Below, one piece after another: positions 1 to 11,220 of a DNA stretch of 64,000 nt. The translations under genes and the position numbers were made by a program. Source of the DNA: an uncultured Neomegalonema sp. (GTDB taxonomy: Bacteria > Pseudomonadota > Alphaproteobacteria > Rhodobacterales > Rhodobacteraceae); contig CALKIZ010000085.1 of NCBI GenBank assembly GCA_937995735.1, positions 24,181-88,180 on the forward strand, read 5' to 3'. Numbering within the stretch: the first letter of the stretch is position 1; the number at the start of each line of letters is the position of its first letter. The notes beneath the pieces were generated by a model. It did no database searches, was not told the origin of the DNA, and worked only from the letters and a program-made list of their open reading frames with translations.

Positions 1-41
1 CATACGGCGGGGTTTTGTAAAGTTTAATCCTGATCTTGAAC

Positions 42-2412
<2,371 letters not shown>

Positions 2413-2478
2413 CGTATTTCGTCTCCCCGAGTTTTCGCGGGGCTTTCATAGCCTGCCTTGCCCCGCTATGACAGAGGT

Positions 2479-4032
2479 ATGAGCAGCTTGTTTGAAGATG
2501 ATGAGGACGATGGCCCGTCCGCGCAAACGAAAGCCAAGACAAATCAGACGGAACTAACCGTTTCGGAATTGTCGGCGGCGGTGAAGCGTACTGTTGAAGA
2601 TCGTTTCGGCCTCGTGCGGGTGCGGGCAGAGATCGGTCGTGTCTCGCGGCCTCGTTCCGGCCATATCTATCTTAGCCTTAAAGACGACAAAGCGGTGATC
2701 GACGGTGTGATGTGGAAGGGCGTTGCCTCGCGGCTTAGTATACAGCCCGAAGAAGGTCTTGAGGTTGTCGTCACCGGAAAGCTGACCACCTTCCCCGGCC
2801 AATCAAAATACCAGATCGTCATCGACAAGATGGAACCTGCGGGTGCGGGTGCGCTCATGGCGATGCTGGAGGCGCGGCGCAAAGCGCTGACCGCCGAAGG
2901 GCTGTTTGATACTGAAAGAAAGCGGGCTATACCGTCTCTCCCTCAAGTGATTGGTGTCGTCACCTCGCCCTCTGGTGCGGTGATACGGGATATTCTTCAC
3001 CGGCTATCCGAGCGTTTCCCGTGCCATGTGCTTGTGTGGCCGGTCGCTGTGCAAGGCGAGAAATGCGCCGCAGAAGTTGCCGCTGCTATTCACGGCTTTG
3101 ACGCCATTGCCGCTGGTGGCCCGATACCGCGCCCCGATGTTTTGATCGTTGCAAGGGGGGGCGGGTCACTCGAAGACCTTTGGGGCTTTAACGAAGAGAT
3201 TGTCGTTCGTGCCGCCGCAGAATGCTCGATCCCTTTAATCTCTGCGGTGGGCCACGAGACGGATACCACGCTGATAGATCATGCCGCAGACTTGCGTGCA
3301 CCAACCCCGACCGGGGCCGCCGAAAAAGCTGTCCCTGTTAGAGCGGACCTGATTGCCCAGGTCGATACGCTCTCGGCACGCCGTCTTCGCGCCATGCAAC
3401 GCAGCCTTCGTGATGCACGAGAGCGCGTAGTTCAGAGTGCGCGTGTGCTGCCCAAACCCGAAGCATTGCTCGCTGAGAAACGGCAACAACTTGATCTGGC
3501 CGTAGAGCGTTTGCCGCGTGGTCCGGCAAGTGTAGTGCGCGAAAAGACACAGGCGTTGAGACTGACTGCCGATAGATTGCCCCGCGCCTTTGCCGCCAGA
3601 ATGGAACAAACAAAGTCGGCACTCGCGGCAAGTCGTGCGTCGCTCCGGCCCGTGTCCCTTCAAGCCCGCATCCGCGAAGCACAAGGATCGTCGCAAGCGC
3701 AGGCCAAACGCCTCCATGCCGCTGCGCCGCGTATCGCGATGCGAAAGCGCGACGGGTTAAATGCCCTGACCCGCACGCTGAACTCGCTGTCTTATTTGCG
3801 GGTCTTGGATCGAGGCTATGCTGTCGTGCGAGGCGATGATGGTAAGATCATCGCTGATGCCGCGACGATTGCGGCGGGCGATTCTCTGTCGATTGAGTTC
3901 AAAGAACGCAAGACGGTCGCCGCCACCGCAGGCGAAGGCACCCCCGCCCCCTTTGCGAAAAAGCGCAAGGCGAAGACAGCTGCTAAACTCAAACCAACCC
4001 CGCCTGAACAGACGGATTTGTTTGGGGAGTAG
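2479..4032 (+). CDS. xseA: Exodeoxyribonuclease VII large subunit
   Basis: Catalytic subunit of exonuclease VII, which degrades single-stranded DNA from both ends together with XseB (not in this window). The N-terminal OB fold (about residues 20-115, with RPRSGHIYLSLKDD) precedes the nuclease domain with VARGGGSLEDLWGFNEE and SAVGHETD. A long helical region and a basic C-terminus ending PPEQTDLFGE follow. The ORF can be extended upstream by seven codons, but MSSLFEDDEDD at 2479 matches usual family starts, giving 517 residues. Divergent from purD. Confidence 0.96.
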   Translation: MSSLFEDDEDDGPSAQTKAKTNQTELTVSELSAAVKRTVEDRFGLVRVRAEIGRVSRPRSGHIYLSLKDDKAVIDGVMWKGVASRLSIQPEEGLEVVVTGKLTTFPGQSKYQIVIDKMEPAGAGALMAMLEARRKALTAEGLFDTERKRAIPSLPQVIGVVTSPSGAVIRDILHRLSERFPCHVLVWPVAVQGEKCAAEVAAAIHGFDAIAAGGPIPRPDVLIVARGGGSLEDLWGFNEEIVVRAAAECSIPLISAVGHETDTTLIDHAADLRAPTPTGAAEKAVPVRADLIAQVDTLSARRLRAMQRSLRDARERVVQSARVLPKPEALLAEKRQQLDLAVERLPRGPASVVREKTQALRLTADRLPRAFAARMEQTKSALAASRASLRPVSLQARIREAQGSSQAQAKRLHAAAPRIAMRKRDGLNALTRTLNSLSYLRVLDRGYAVVRGDDGKIIADAATIAAGDSLSIEFKERKTVAATAGEGTPAPFAKKRKAKTAAKLKPTPPEQTDLFGE

Positions 4033-4078
4033 TGCCTCGGGGTGAATGATTTTCCCGTTATGAGTTGAGCCGTTCCGA

Positions 4079-4101
4079 GGGGTGGTGCGAAGCGCCGCCC
4101 C
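4079..4101 (+). terminator. GC-rich hairpin downstream of xseA
   Basis: Ten-base arms (GGGGTGGTGC and GCGCCGCCCC) pair around a GAA loop with two G-U wobbles, 46 bases after the xseA stop. No T-run follows, so this is a stable hairpin that may help end the xseA transcript rather than a textbook Rho-independent terminator. Confidence 0.3.
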
Positions 4102-4164
4102 GTGGATTGGGCTTTGTTTGGAATCTACATTCCAAGAGAGTTGATCGCGACGCTCGAAAACTGA

Positions 4165-5442
4165 TCATATGCGGTCTCTCGAATTAAGCGCGTGAGCATT
4201 GTGATGATCGATACCGAGTTCGACGCCTTGTTTTCGGGCAATTAATTTGACGTAACCACGTAACATGTTTTCGCTAAATTCATACCATCCAGCACCCCGA
4301 CCGACGATAATGCACCCGTGCCTTTTGGTTTTCAAAGTGTTCAAGCGGTTGTCGAATTTTTTCTTGTCGAGAGCAGTTCGATTTGAACGGCTTTCCATCA
4401 TCGGTAGATAAGAGCTTTCATATATCTCAGAGGATTGACGACTCAGCGTTGGCCGGTCGACTAACGACCAGAGTACCTCTTCATAATCGTCACGATATTT
4501 TTTTGTAGCATTGTCATATGACTCTTTGAGTAACGACAATGCGTGTTCAACGGCTCGTTCTATACCATCACCGAAGTGTTTGAGTGAAACTCGTGAAACA
4601 TCATTCGAATCGTCAAAAGCACTCCAATACGTTTGTTCGCAAACAAGATGTGTGAAGTATGGAAAGCCGTCGCTTAGAATTGCAATGCGAAGAACGGTTT
4701 CTCTGTCGATTTGTAGGCCGAGGCCCGCTGCAGAAGTTTCAACGATTTTCCAAAGTGATCCGTCATCTAAGCGTTCGAGTTCTATCGGAGTGATTGCTCT
4801 TCCCGCAGAGTAGTGTTGGCCAAGTAGGTCATGCATGGATGACCCTATCCCGCAAAATATTAGCTTGATGGCAATTTCTTGATCCGAAATTTGTTTAATG
4901 AGTTCCGCAAATTTTGCTTGATCCTCTTTACTAACTAGTCGGTCAAATTCATCAATTACGACCACTGGAATTTGACCGTGGCACGCAGAAACATACTTCA
5001 GCGCGTCTACAGCGTCGTTGAGGGTTTCGACAATTGGTTGCTCACCACTATCAATAGTAGTTTTTAAGCTTGCCGAAACGAATGGCAGTTTTACAGAACC
5101 GGAAACTTTTAGCTTGTTTCCTTTAAATTCAGCGTAAACGCGCTTTGCAACAGTGGCGATTACCGTTTCGAAAGTCTCACCAGTTCCGCAGGCTACTCTC
5201 ACGGGCTCATTTATTGAAGGGTGAAATTGAATTGCGGAAGTTTGAGCCAACGAGGTTTTGCCTACTCCTCGATCACCGTGAATAAAAATATGTCGACCTT
5301 TAACGGCTAAACTTCTTCGAATTTCTGTTAAGCTTTTTTCTCTACCTTGCAAATCTTCTTCTGATCGGATTGGATCCGAAGGACTCAAAAGTTGGTTTAA
5401 ACGGGACGAAAATGACGTTTCGTTAAATTCTCTAATTGCCAC
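4165..5442 (-). CDS. Orphan AAA-family ATPase with C-terminal extension
   Basis: P-loop ATPase of the ORC/Cdc6-like or AAA_16/AAA_22 type. A Walker A motif GDRGVGKT lies at about residues 56-63 and a Walker B motif VVVIDEFD at about 160-167. A sensor-like FCGIGSS stretch and the RLDDGSLWKIV helical lid follow. The C-terminal third (about 300-425) has no motif I recognise and may be a winged helix. The start is a GTG with a strong GAGGAG ribosome site six bases upstream. It stands alone between xseA and an esterase gene, is clearly more AT-rich than either neighbour, and uses many A/T-ending codons, which suggests transfer. No transposase, nuclease or partner gene adjoins it. The function is unknown; loader/regulator ATPase or defence ATPase are both possible. 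Confidence 0.8.
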   Translation of the reverse strand: MAIREFNETSFSSRLNQLLSPSDPIRSEEDLQGREKSLTEIRRSLAVKGRHIFIHGDRGVGKTSLAQTSAIQFHPSINEPVRVACGTGETFETVIATVAKRVYAEFKGNKLKVSGSVKLPFVSASLKTTIDSGEQPIVETLNDAVDALKYVSACHGQIPVVVIDEFDRLVSKEDQAKFAELIKQISDQEIAIKLIFCGIGSSMHDLLGQHYSAGRAITPIELERLDDGSLWKIVETSAAGLGLQIDRETVLRIAILSDGFPYFTHLVCEQTYWSAFDDSNDVSRVSLKHFGDGIERAVEHALSLLKESYDNATKKYRDDYEEVLWSLVDRPTLSRQSSEIYESSYLPMMESRSNRTALDKKKFDNRLNTLKTKRHGCIIVGRGAGWYEFSENMLRGYVKLIARKQGVELGIDHHNAHALNSRDRI

Positions 5443-5575
5443 ATAATCTCCTCACCGAATTGTTTTTTCTAAGATGGTAGAATTGAGCGGAGGTTTCAAT
5501 CAATTTTCATTAAAATTCGTTATTGCTATTTGCCTTGTAATAAAAACGTTAGCGTATCACTGGTCGATAATTTTT

Positions 5576-6415
5576 TTATCCCCGCGCCAACAAATCCTCC
5601 AACTGCCGCTTGATCCAGCCTTTCGGAATAAAGTGTCCCCGGCCATGAATGTCGATCTGGACTTCTTTTCCATTGCCGCAATCAGTCCAGCGGTGCTCGG
5701 TATATTCATGGATTGGTGCAACGGTTGATACTTGCGTTGCCGTGCGCCGCGACGGATCACACCCGCTGATCTCAACCCACGGCAACATGCCGAGGGCCGG
5801 GTCGGGGTCGTCTCTGGTCGGCAGATCAATAACGTTATCGCGCAGCCCATGAACATTTCGGATGCTGACTGGTCCCGTGTCACAGCGCGAAGGACTCGCA
5901 TAATCAATCAATCCGCCGATCCCGAGGACCGCCGTATATTGATCGCCACTGTCACAAGCAACGGCGAGCGCCATCAGACTACCGAAAGAATAGCCGGAGA
6001 GGTACACGCGGCTGCGATCAATGGGCCAGCGACGCTGGGCGTCGGCCAAAACTGCCTCGGTAAAGCGAACATCGCGGTCTTCCCAATGCCAGAACGCCCA
6101 TGATTTATCGATACCGTCGGGAGCCAGCAACAGCACACCAGTCTCATTCGTTGCCCCGAAGACTCTCTTGCTGCGAGTCGGATGACGTCCTTGTCGGCCC
6201 CAGCCGTGAAAATGAATCAGAACTGGTAGAGGATCGGTCCCGTTCCATCCGTCGGGTGCGCGGGCGGCATAGCTCCGATCACCGATTTTGCAGGAGGTAT
6301 CGCCGCCACAGACGGAGGGTGTGAGGGTCGGTTGAATAGCATTGCTTTGTTGCTGTTGCGGCGTGCAGCTCATTAGAAAAGCCGCTAAACCCAAGACCCA
6401 CATTTGCGATTTCAT
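5576..6415 (-). CDS. Lipoprotein alpha/beta-hydrolase, PHB depolymerase/feruloyl esterase-like
   Basis: Predicted lipid-anchored periplasmic esterase. The N-terminus is a lipoprotein signal ending in the lipobox LMSC (Cys at residue 17). The hydrolase body has an oxyanion region LIHFHGWG, the nucleophile elbow GYSFGS, a candidate acid in HGLRDNVID and the catalytic His in HGRGHFIP. This matches the LpqC/poly(3-hydroxybutyrate) depolymerase family, whose members cleave short polyesters or feruloyl esters; the actual substrate cannot be read from sequence. The ATG at 6415 has a GAGGA ribosome site. It is a single gene between the AAA ATPase and prfB. Confidence 0.83.
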   Translation of the reverse strand: MKSQMWVLGLAAFLMSCTPQQQQSNAIQPTLTPSVCGGDTSCKIGDRSYAARAPDGWNGTDPLPVLIHFHGWGRQGRHPTRSKRVFGATNETGVLLLAPDGIDKSWAFWHWEDRDVRFTEAVLADAQRRWPIDRSRVYLSGYSFGSLMALAVACDSGDQYTAVLGIGGLIDYASPSRCDTGPVSIRNVHGLRDNVIDLPTRDDPDPALGMLPWVEISGCDPSRRTATQVSTVAPIHEYTEHRWTDCGNGKEVQIDIHGRGHFIPKGWIKRQLEDLLARG

Positions 6416-6617
6416 ACACAGTCCTCGAAATTATCATACGCCTGATACAGTAGGATTTCACGCTGTCCTATGACCAATGAAAGGCCGGTGAACGAATAGT
6501 GATTGAATGTCAGTACACTTCAGAACGTCATCCCGAACGGCGCACAGCCTTTACTCGCCTAAGCTTCCCCGCTACATCAGTTCACCTAAGTTTCCTTCGT
6601 AATCTGGAGCTGCGTTC

Positions 6618-7742
6618 ATGCGCGCCGAGACGCAATCCCTCGTTAATGCCATTCAAGAATCATTAACCCTGTTACGCCGCCGCCTCGACTGGGACACAGC
6701 AGAGGCGCGAATGGAAGAATTCGACGCGCGTGCAGAAGATCCTGAACTTTGGAACGACCCCGAAAACGCGCAAAAAGTTATGCGCGAACGCCAGAAACTC
6801 TCCGATTCAATGGATGCCTACCGTGCCATAGAAACCGAGATGACCGACCAAATCGAGATGATTGAACTCGGCGAAATGGAAGAAGATGAAGAAGTCATTG
6901 CCGAGGCCGAGGCTACTCTTGGCCGTCTAAAAGAGCGAGCGGGGCAAGCAGAGCTAGAGGCGTTGCTTTCTGGTGAGATGGATGGCACAGACGCCTTCAT
7001 CGAAATAAATGCCGGAGCAGGGGGCACTGAGTCGAGCGATTGGGCCTCAATGCTGGCCCGCATGTACACGCGCTGGGCGGAAAAGCGCGGCTACAAAGTC
7101 GAAACACTGGAATACTCAGCGGGGGATGAGGCGGGTATCAAATCCGTCACATATCAGGTCAAGGGTGATAATGCCTTTGGTTGGTTGAAGGCTGAATCCG
7201 GTGTGCATCGTCTCGTACGGATTTCTCCATTCGACTCCAACGCTCGCCGTCATACCTCGTTTTCTTCGGTTCAAGTCTCGCCGGTGATTGATGACACCAT
7301 CGAGATTGATATTCAGGAAAAAGACATTCGTGTTGATACCTACCGCTCGTCTGGTGCAGGCGGACAGCACGTCAATACGACGGACTCTGCGGTGCGTATT
7401 ACCCATATGCCATCGGGTATTGTGGTGACTTCCTCTGAGAAATCACAGCACCAGAACCGCGCAAACTGTATGACTATGCTGCGCTCGCGGCTTTATGATC
7501 TGGAGATGAGCAAACGCGAAGAGGCGGCAAGCGAGCATCGCGCCGAACAATCCGACATTGGCTGGGGTCACCAAATCCGATCCTATGTTCTGCAACCGTA
7601 TCAGATGGTCAAAGACCTGCGTACGGGCGAAGAAACATCCGATACTCAAGGCGTTCTCGATGGTAATCTCGACCCGTTTATGGGGGCGGCGTTGGCAGCG
7701 GAAGTCTCGGGTAAATCTCGCGCGCAAGCAGCGGAAGATTAA
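6618..7742 (+). CDS. prfB: Peptide chain release factor 2
   Basis: Recognises UGA and UAA stop codons and triggers peptide release. The tripeptide anticodon SPF ([15 protein letters not shown]) and the catalytic GGQ ([17 protein letters not shown]) are both present in 374 residues. The reading frame runs uninterrupted from [12 protein letters not shown], so the autoregulatory in-frame UGA and +1 frameshift of many prfB genes is absent here. Its 3' end is 13 bases from the convergent pcaB stop. Confidence 0.97.
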   Translation: MRAETQSLVNAIQESLTLLRRRLDWDTAEARMEEFDARAEDPELWNDPENAQKVMRERQKLSDSMDAYRAIETEMTDQIEMIELGEMEEDEEVIAEAEATLGRLKERAGQAELEALLSGEMDGTDAFIEINAGAGGTESSDWASMLARMYTRWAEKRGYKVETLEYSAGDEAGIKSVTYQVKGDNAFGWLKAESGVHRLVRISPFDSNARRHTSFSSVQVSPVIDDTIEIDIQEKDIRVDTYRSSGAGGQHVNTTDSAVRITHMPSGIVVTSSEKSQHQNRANCMTMLRSRLYDLEMSKREEAASEHRAEQSDIGWGHQIRSYVLQPYQMVKDLRTGEETSDTQGVLDGNLDPFMGAALAAEVSGKSRAQAAED

Positions 7743-7755
7743 GGTCATCACACTA

Positions 7756-9047
7756 CTAACCGCCAGAAACCCTAGCTAATATTCTGTCGATGATTTCTCC
7801 GGCTTGTCCTATTTGTTGTGCCGGATCGTCTAGCGCAGCCCAGTTTATAGGCGCGTCCGTTTGCTTTTTTAGTGCATCAACCAGAGAGCCTTTTTCTTTT
7901 GCCGCTGCTTTGACCATCGCCTGAGCGTCTGCACGGGGCATATGCCCCGAAAGTGCAAAGCTCGCCGCCTCAGCGACAATGCCGCCGTTTGTCAGGGCGA
8001 GATTTTCTTTCATTTTTTCAACATTGGGTTGGAAGCCGTCCAGCGTTTCTTCCGCAATTTTCAGGGCGGCTCCGGTCGCGCATACCATGCGAGGAAGCAC
8101 AAACCATTCCTCTGACCAATGCGCCACATCCCGCTCCATGATTTGCAATGCGGCATGATGCATTTCACTTACGGCACTCGCATTGTTGCGCGCTAGAGCG
8201 ACCAGCGCAGAAGGCCCGACCGGATTTTGTTTTTGCGGCATCGTTGATGAACCGCCGGTGTTGCCAAGTGTCACCTCAGCAATTTCCGTCTGGGCAAGGA
8301 TAATCAAATCCGCTCCGATCTTGCCGAGCGCCGCTGTTGTCGTGGCAAGCCATCCGGTGAGTTCCAACAATCTATCCCGACCAACATGCCAAGGCGCGGC
8401 AGCGCTTAAACCCAATTCGGCGGCAAGTGCTTCCATTGTCTCGATACCGCGCGGTACAGCGGCCAGCGTCCCGGAAGCACCGCCCGATTGTACCGCCAGC
8501 AGGCGGGGCCGCAATTCTGCCAGCCGCTCTTTTTGTCGCAACAGCGGGTCAAGCCATACGCGCATTTCAGTCCGAATGTTGTCGGCGTAGAATGCTGCAT
8601 CCAAGTGCGCCCAGCTTGCGCCGTGTCGCGATGTTTATCGGCAAGCTCTGCAAGGCGGGTAATGATGCGATCCAATCGCCGTTCCATTACAACGAGCGCA
8701 TCGCGCAAGCGCAGGATCAATGCGGTATCAACCACATCTTGCGTCGTTGCTCCCCAATGAAGGTACTGGGCTGTTTCGCCAATTTGAGTGCGCAATGCGT
8801 CAATCAATGCTGGAACAGGAATACCTGACTCCGCCACGCCATTGCGTAAATCTTCAGGTGAAACTTGAGCGCTCTCTATACGGGATGGCAAATCACTGTC
8901 GGGGATAACGCCAAGGGCAATCTGAACACGCGCGAGTGCGGCTTCGAACTGGATCATGGCCGCAATTTCGGCTTCGTCGGTAAAAAGACGAGCGACTTCG
9001 GGGTCTGAATATAACTTACCGTAAATCGTTGAATCCAGAGGACTCAT
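7756..9047 (-). pseudogene. pcaB: 3-carboxy-cis,cis-muconate cycloisomerase, frameshifted
   Basis: Fumarase/aspartase-superfamily enzyme that lactonises 3-carboxymuconate in the protocatechuate branch of the beta-ketoadipate pathway. The N-terminal part (MSPLDSTIYGKLYSDP to TPTTFGLK, about 161 residues) is in one frame. The remainder (WLDPLLRQKERLAELRP to the end, about 266 residues, with the signature GSSTMPQKQNP) is in another. Family members read LK-x-x-x-W here; only eight bases (8557-8564) separate the Lys and Trp codons, so one base is missing. As given the protein would end in scrambled sequence near 8406. Both halves are otherwise well conserved, so the lesion is either very recent or a sequencing error. 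It overlaps the upstream BKACE gene by 4 bases (ATGA) and is the last gene of the pca operon. Confidence 0.88.
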
Positions 9048-9871
9048 GCTGCGCGTAAGCCAAGTATCTGACGCGCTTCAGCGCATGTTGCGGGACGGCG
9101 ATTATACTCGCTACAGAGTTCCGCAACCCGACCAACCAAAGCCGCATTTGACGGAGCAAGGGTGGTTTTATCCCAACGGACATTATCCTCAAGCCCCGTG
9201 CGGCAATGCCCGCCAAGTTCCAGCGACCATTTGTTCACCTCAAGTTGTCCGGCGGCTATTCCTGCGGCGGTCCAAACCGCGTCCGGCGCGATACGTTTAA
9301 CGGTGGCGACATAGAACTCGAATGTTTCACGATCGACCGGCATTGCGTTTTTCACGCCCATAACGAATTGGATCAGTAATGGCCCTTTCATTCGGCCATC
9401 CTTTTGCATTTTTACGGCTTGAAAAATATGGCTGAGATCGAACGCTTCAATCTCCGGCTTTACGTCATGTTCCAACATTTCGGATGCCAGCCAGTCAACC
9501 AACTCAGGATGGTTTTCATAAACCCTCGTCGGGAAGTTATTGGACCCTACCGACAGCGAGCACATATCCGGCTTAAGCGGAATCATTCCACCGCGCTCGC
9601 GTCCGCTGCCAGAGCGCCCGCCGGTTGAAAGTTGCACAATCATTCCCGGGCAATACTTTTCGATCCCTTCTTTTAATGCGGCGAAACGATCCGGGTCTGA
9701 GGTTGGTGTTTGATCATCATTACGCACATGACAGTGGGCGAGCGATGCACCGGCTTCATACGAGGCATGGGTCGATTCGATCTGCTCTGAAACCGTGATA
9801 GGAACCGCAGGGTTATCTTCCTTACGAGGAACCGAGCCGGTAATCGCGACGGTAATGATAGCGGGTGTCAT
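9044..9871 (-). CDS. Beta-keto acid cleavage enzyme (BKACE, DUF849 family)
   Basis: TIM-barrel, zinc-dependent enzyme family that condenses a beta-keto acid with acetyl-CoA to give acetoacetate and a new acyl-CoA. The zinc-binding HxH is visible in SLAHCHVRND, with the family's LSTGGRSGSGRERGG loop and C-terminal GLEDNVRWDKTTLAPSN, which carries the third ligand Glu. Length (275 residues) is normal. It sits between pcaC and pcaB with 4-base overlaps on both sides, so it is part of the pca operon. From this context the likely substrate is 3-oxoadipate, giving succinyl-CoA and acetoacetate; that is inference. Annotation pipelines often call this family 3-keto-5-aminohexanoate cleavage protein, which the neighbourhood does not support. 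Confidence 0.9.
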   Translation of the reverse strand: MTPAIITVAITGSVPRKEDNPAVPITVSEQIESTHASYEAGASLAHCHVRNDDQTPTSDPDRFAALKEGIEKYCPGMIVQLSTGGRSGSGRERGGMIPLKPDMCSLSVGSNNFPTRVYENHPELVDWLASEMLEHDVKPEIEAFDLSHIFQAVKMQKDGRMKGPLLIQFVMGVKNAMPVDRETFEFYVATVKRIAPDAVWTAAGIAAGQLEVNKWSLELGGHCRTGLEDNVRWDKTTLAPSNAALVGRVAELCSEYNRRPATCAEARQILGLRAA

Positions 9872-10245
9872 GTTGCCTCCAGTTTGGCGTATTCCGCCTT
9901 GGCAATTTTAAATGCACGGTTTGCAGCGGAAACCCCTGCATAAACTGCGACGTGCAACAATGCCTCTTTCACATCATTCATGCTGGCCCCTGTATTTGCA
10001 GTGGCGCGAATGTGCATGGCGACTTCTTCGTCGTGACCTTGAGCCGCCAACAAAGCAATCGTAATCATGCTGCGTTCGCGATGCGTTAGGGTAGGGCGGG
10101 ACCAAACCGATCCCCAAGCCCCTTCAGTGATAAATTTCTGAAAGTCTTCATCAAACGGCGTTTTATTCGCCTCGGCGCGGTCTACATGCTCTTCACCCAA
10201 AACGCTTCGGCGGGTGGTCATCCCTTGATCAAAGGCATCAGACAA
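9868..10245 (-). CDS. pcaC: 4-carboxymuconolactone decarboxylase
   Basis: Decarboxylates gamma-carboxymuconolactone to 3-oxoadipate enol-lactone. This 125-residue stand-alone CMD/AhpD-fold protein has the family helices around RPTLTHRERSMITIALLAA and HIRATANTGASMNDVKEALLH. It overlaps pcaD by 8 bases upstream and BKACE by 4 bases downstream, indicating translational coupling. Some bacteria fuse PcaC and PcaD (PcaL); here they are separate. Confidence 0.93.
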   Translation of the reverse strand: MSDAFDQGMTTRRSVLGEEHVDRAEANKTPFDEDFQKFITEGAWGSVWSRPTLTHRERSMITIALLAAQGHDEEVAMHIRATANTGASMNDVKEALLHVAVYAGVSAANRAFKIAKAEYAKLEAT

Positions 10246-11026
10246 GCGCGTTATCCTTCAGCAAACTTATAATCCCTTTTGCGAGTGCTTCGGGTTGCTC
10301 GATACAGGGCAGATGACCGCATTGATCAATTTCCATAAAGGTTGCCCCTTCGATTAAACCTGCAAGCTCACGCACCAGCGCCGGAGGCGTTGCCCCATCC
10401 TGCACACCGACAACGCATAGCGTTGGGGCTTTGATCGCCCGCGTTCTGTCGGTGAAATCAGCATCGCGGATGGCTCGGCCTACCGAACAATACCCCTCGG
10501 CCAATGTGCGTGTCAGCATATTGCACCACATTGCAAAGTCAGGATTATTTTCGCGATATGCAGATGTGAACCAGCGTTCCATCGTTGGCTCCAGCACGGC
10601 ATCCATACCGCCGCTCTTGATGGCGGCGAACCGGGGGTTCCAGATTTCAGGAGTTCCGATTTTGTGCCCGGTGTCGCAAAGAACAAGGGCCAATACCTTG
10701 CCGGGGTTTGCACTGGCGAATGCTTGAGCGATCAAGCCTCCAACAGATAAACCGATGATAACCGCCTTTTCTATTTTCAGGTGATCGAGAAGCGCAGATA
10801 CATCTTCGGCATGAGCTTCAATGGGCCGCTCTCCTGCAAAATCGCTCAAGCCATGACCGGCTTTGTCATAACGGATGATCCTCAAGCCGTCTGGCAAGTG
10901 CTGTAACAATGGATTCCAAGTCCGAAAGTCCGTCCCTAGAGAATTAGAGAATAGTATAGGCAAACCATCCTGCTGCCCTTCATCACTGTAATGCAGCCCT
11001 TTATCGCCGCGCATCAAGATTGGCAT
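10238..11026 (-). CDS. pcaD: 3-oxoadipate enol-lactonase
   Basis: Alpha/beta hydrolase that opens 3-oxoadipate enol-lactone to 3-oxoadipate. The nucleophile elbow is GLSVGG and the catalytic His lies in CGHLPCIEQPE; the N-terminal NSLGTDFRTWNPLL block is typical of PcaD. A longer in-frame start exists at 11101, but MPILMRGDKGLHYSDEG at 11026 matches the family and has AAGGGA upstream, giving 262 residues. It is the first gene of pcaD-pcaC-BKACE-pcaB. No pcaHG dioxygenase or PcaQ-type regulator is next to it. Confidence 0.93.
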   Translation of the reverse strand: MPILMRGDKGLHYSDEGQQDGLPILFSNSLGTDFRTWNPLLQHLPDGLRIIRYDKAGHGLSDFAGERPIEAHAEDVSALLDHLKIEKAVIIGLSVGGLIAQAFASANPGKVLALVLCDTGHKIGTPEIWNPRFAAIKSGGMDAVLEPTMERWFTSAYRENNPDFAMWCNMLTRTLAEGYCSVGRAIRDADFTDRTRAIKAPTLCVVGVQDGATPPALVRELAGLIEGATFMEIDQCGHLPCIEQPEALAKGIISLLKDNALV

Positions 11027-11188
11027 TAAATTCCCTTTTCGTTTTATCCAACTGTGACGCGACGCAGCAGAGCGTTCAAGTCCAGTGAAGTTTTGTTTCA
11101 AAAAATTGCCGATGATACGCGCACCCGAAATAATGAGCGTACGTTCACTGTGGTGTTACGAGTGATTGTGGCGCACGCTTGGGTTTGA

Positions 11189-11208
11189 TAGCTAGGCGTA
11201 TCTAGCTA
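11189..11208 (+). promoter_or_regulatory. Perfect 7-bp inverted repeat before the ABC exporter gene
   Basis: TAGCTAG and CTAGCTA are separated by six bases and end 12 bases upstream of the ATG at 11221, abutting the AGGGGA ribosome site. No T-run follows. It could be a dimeric regulator's operator or a small 5' UTR hairpin close to the ribosome site. A weaker palindrome (TGAGCGTACGTTCA, two mismatched positions) lies at 11134-11147 in the same pcaD/ABC intergenic space. Confidence 0.4.
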
Positions 11209-11220
11209 GGGGATTGAACC

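Noticed and set aside
6618..6720. Programmed frameshift site in prfB
   Set aside because: The frame is continuous from the start codon and has no in-frame UGA, so no recoding is needed.
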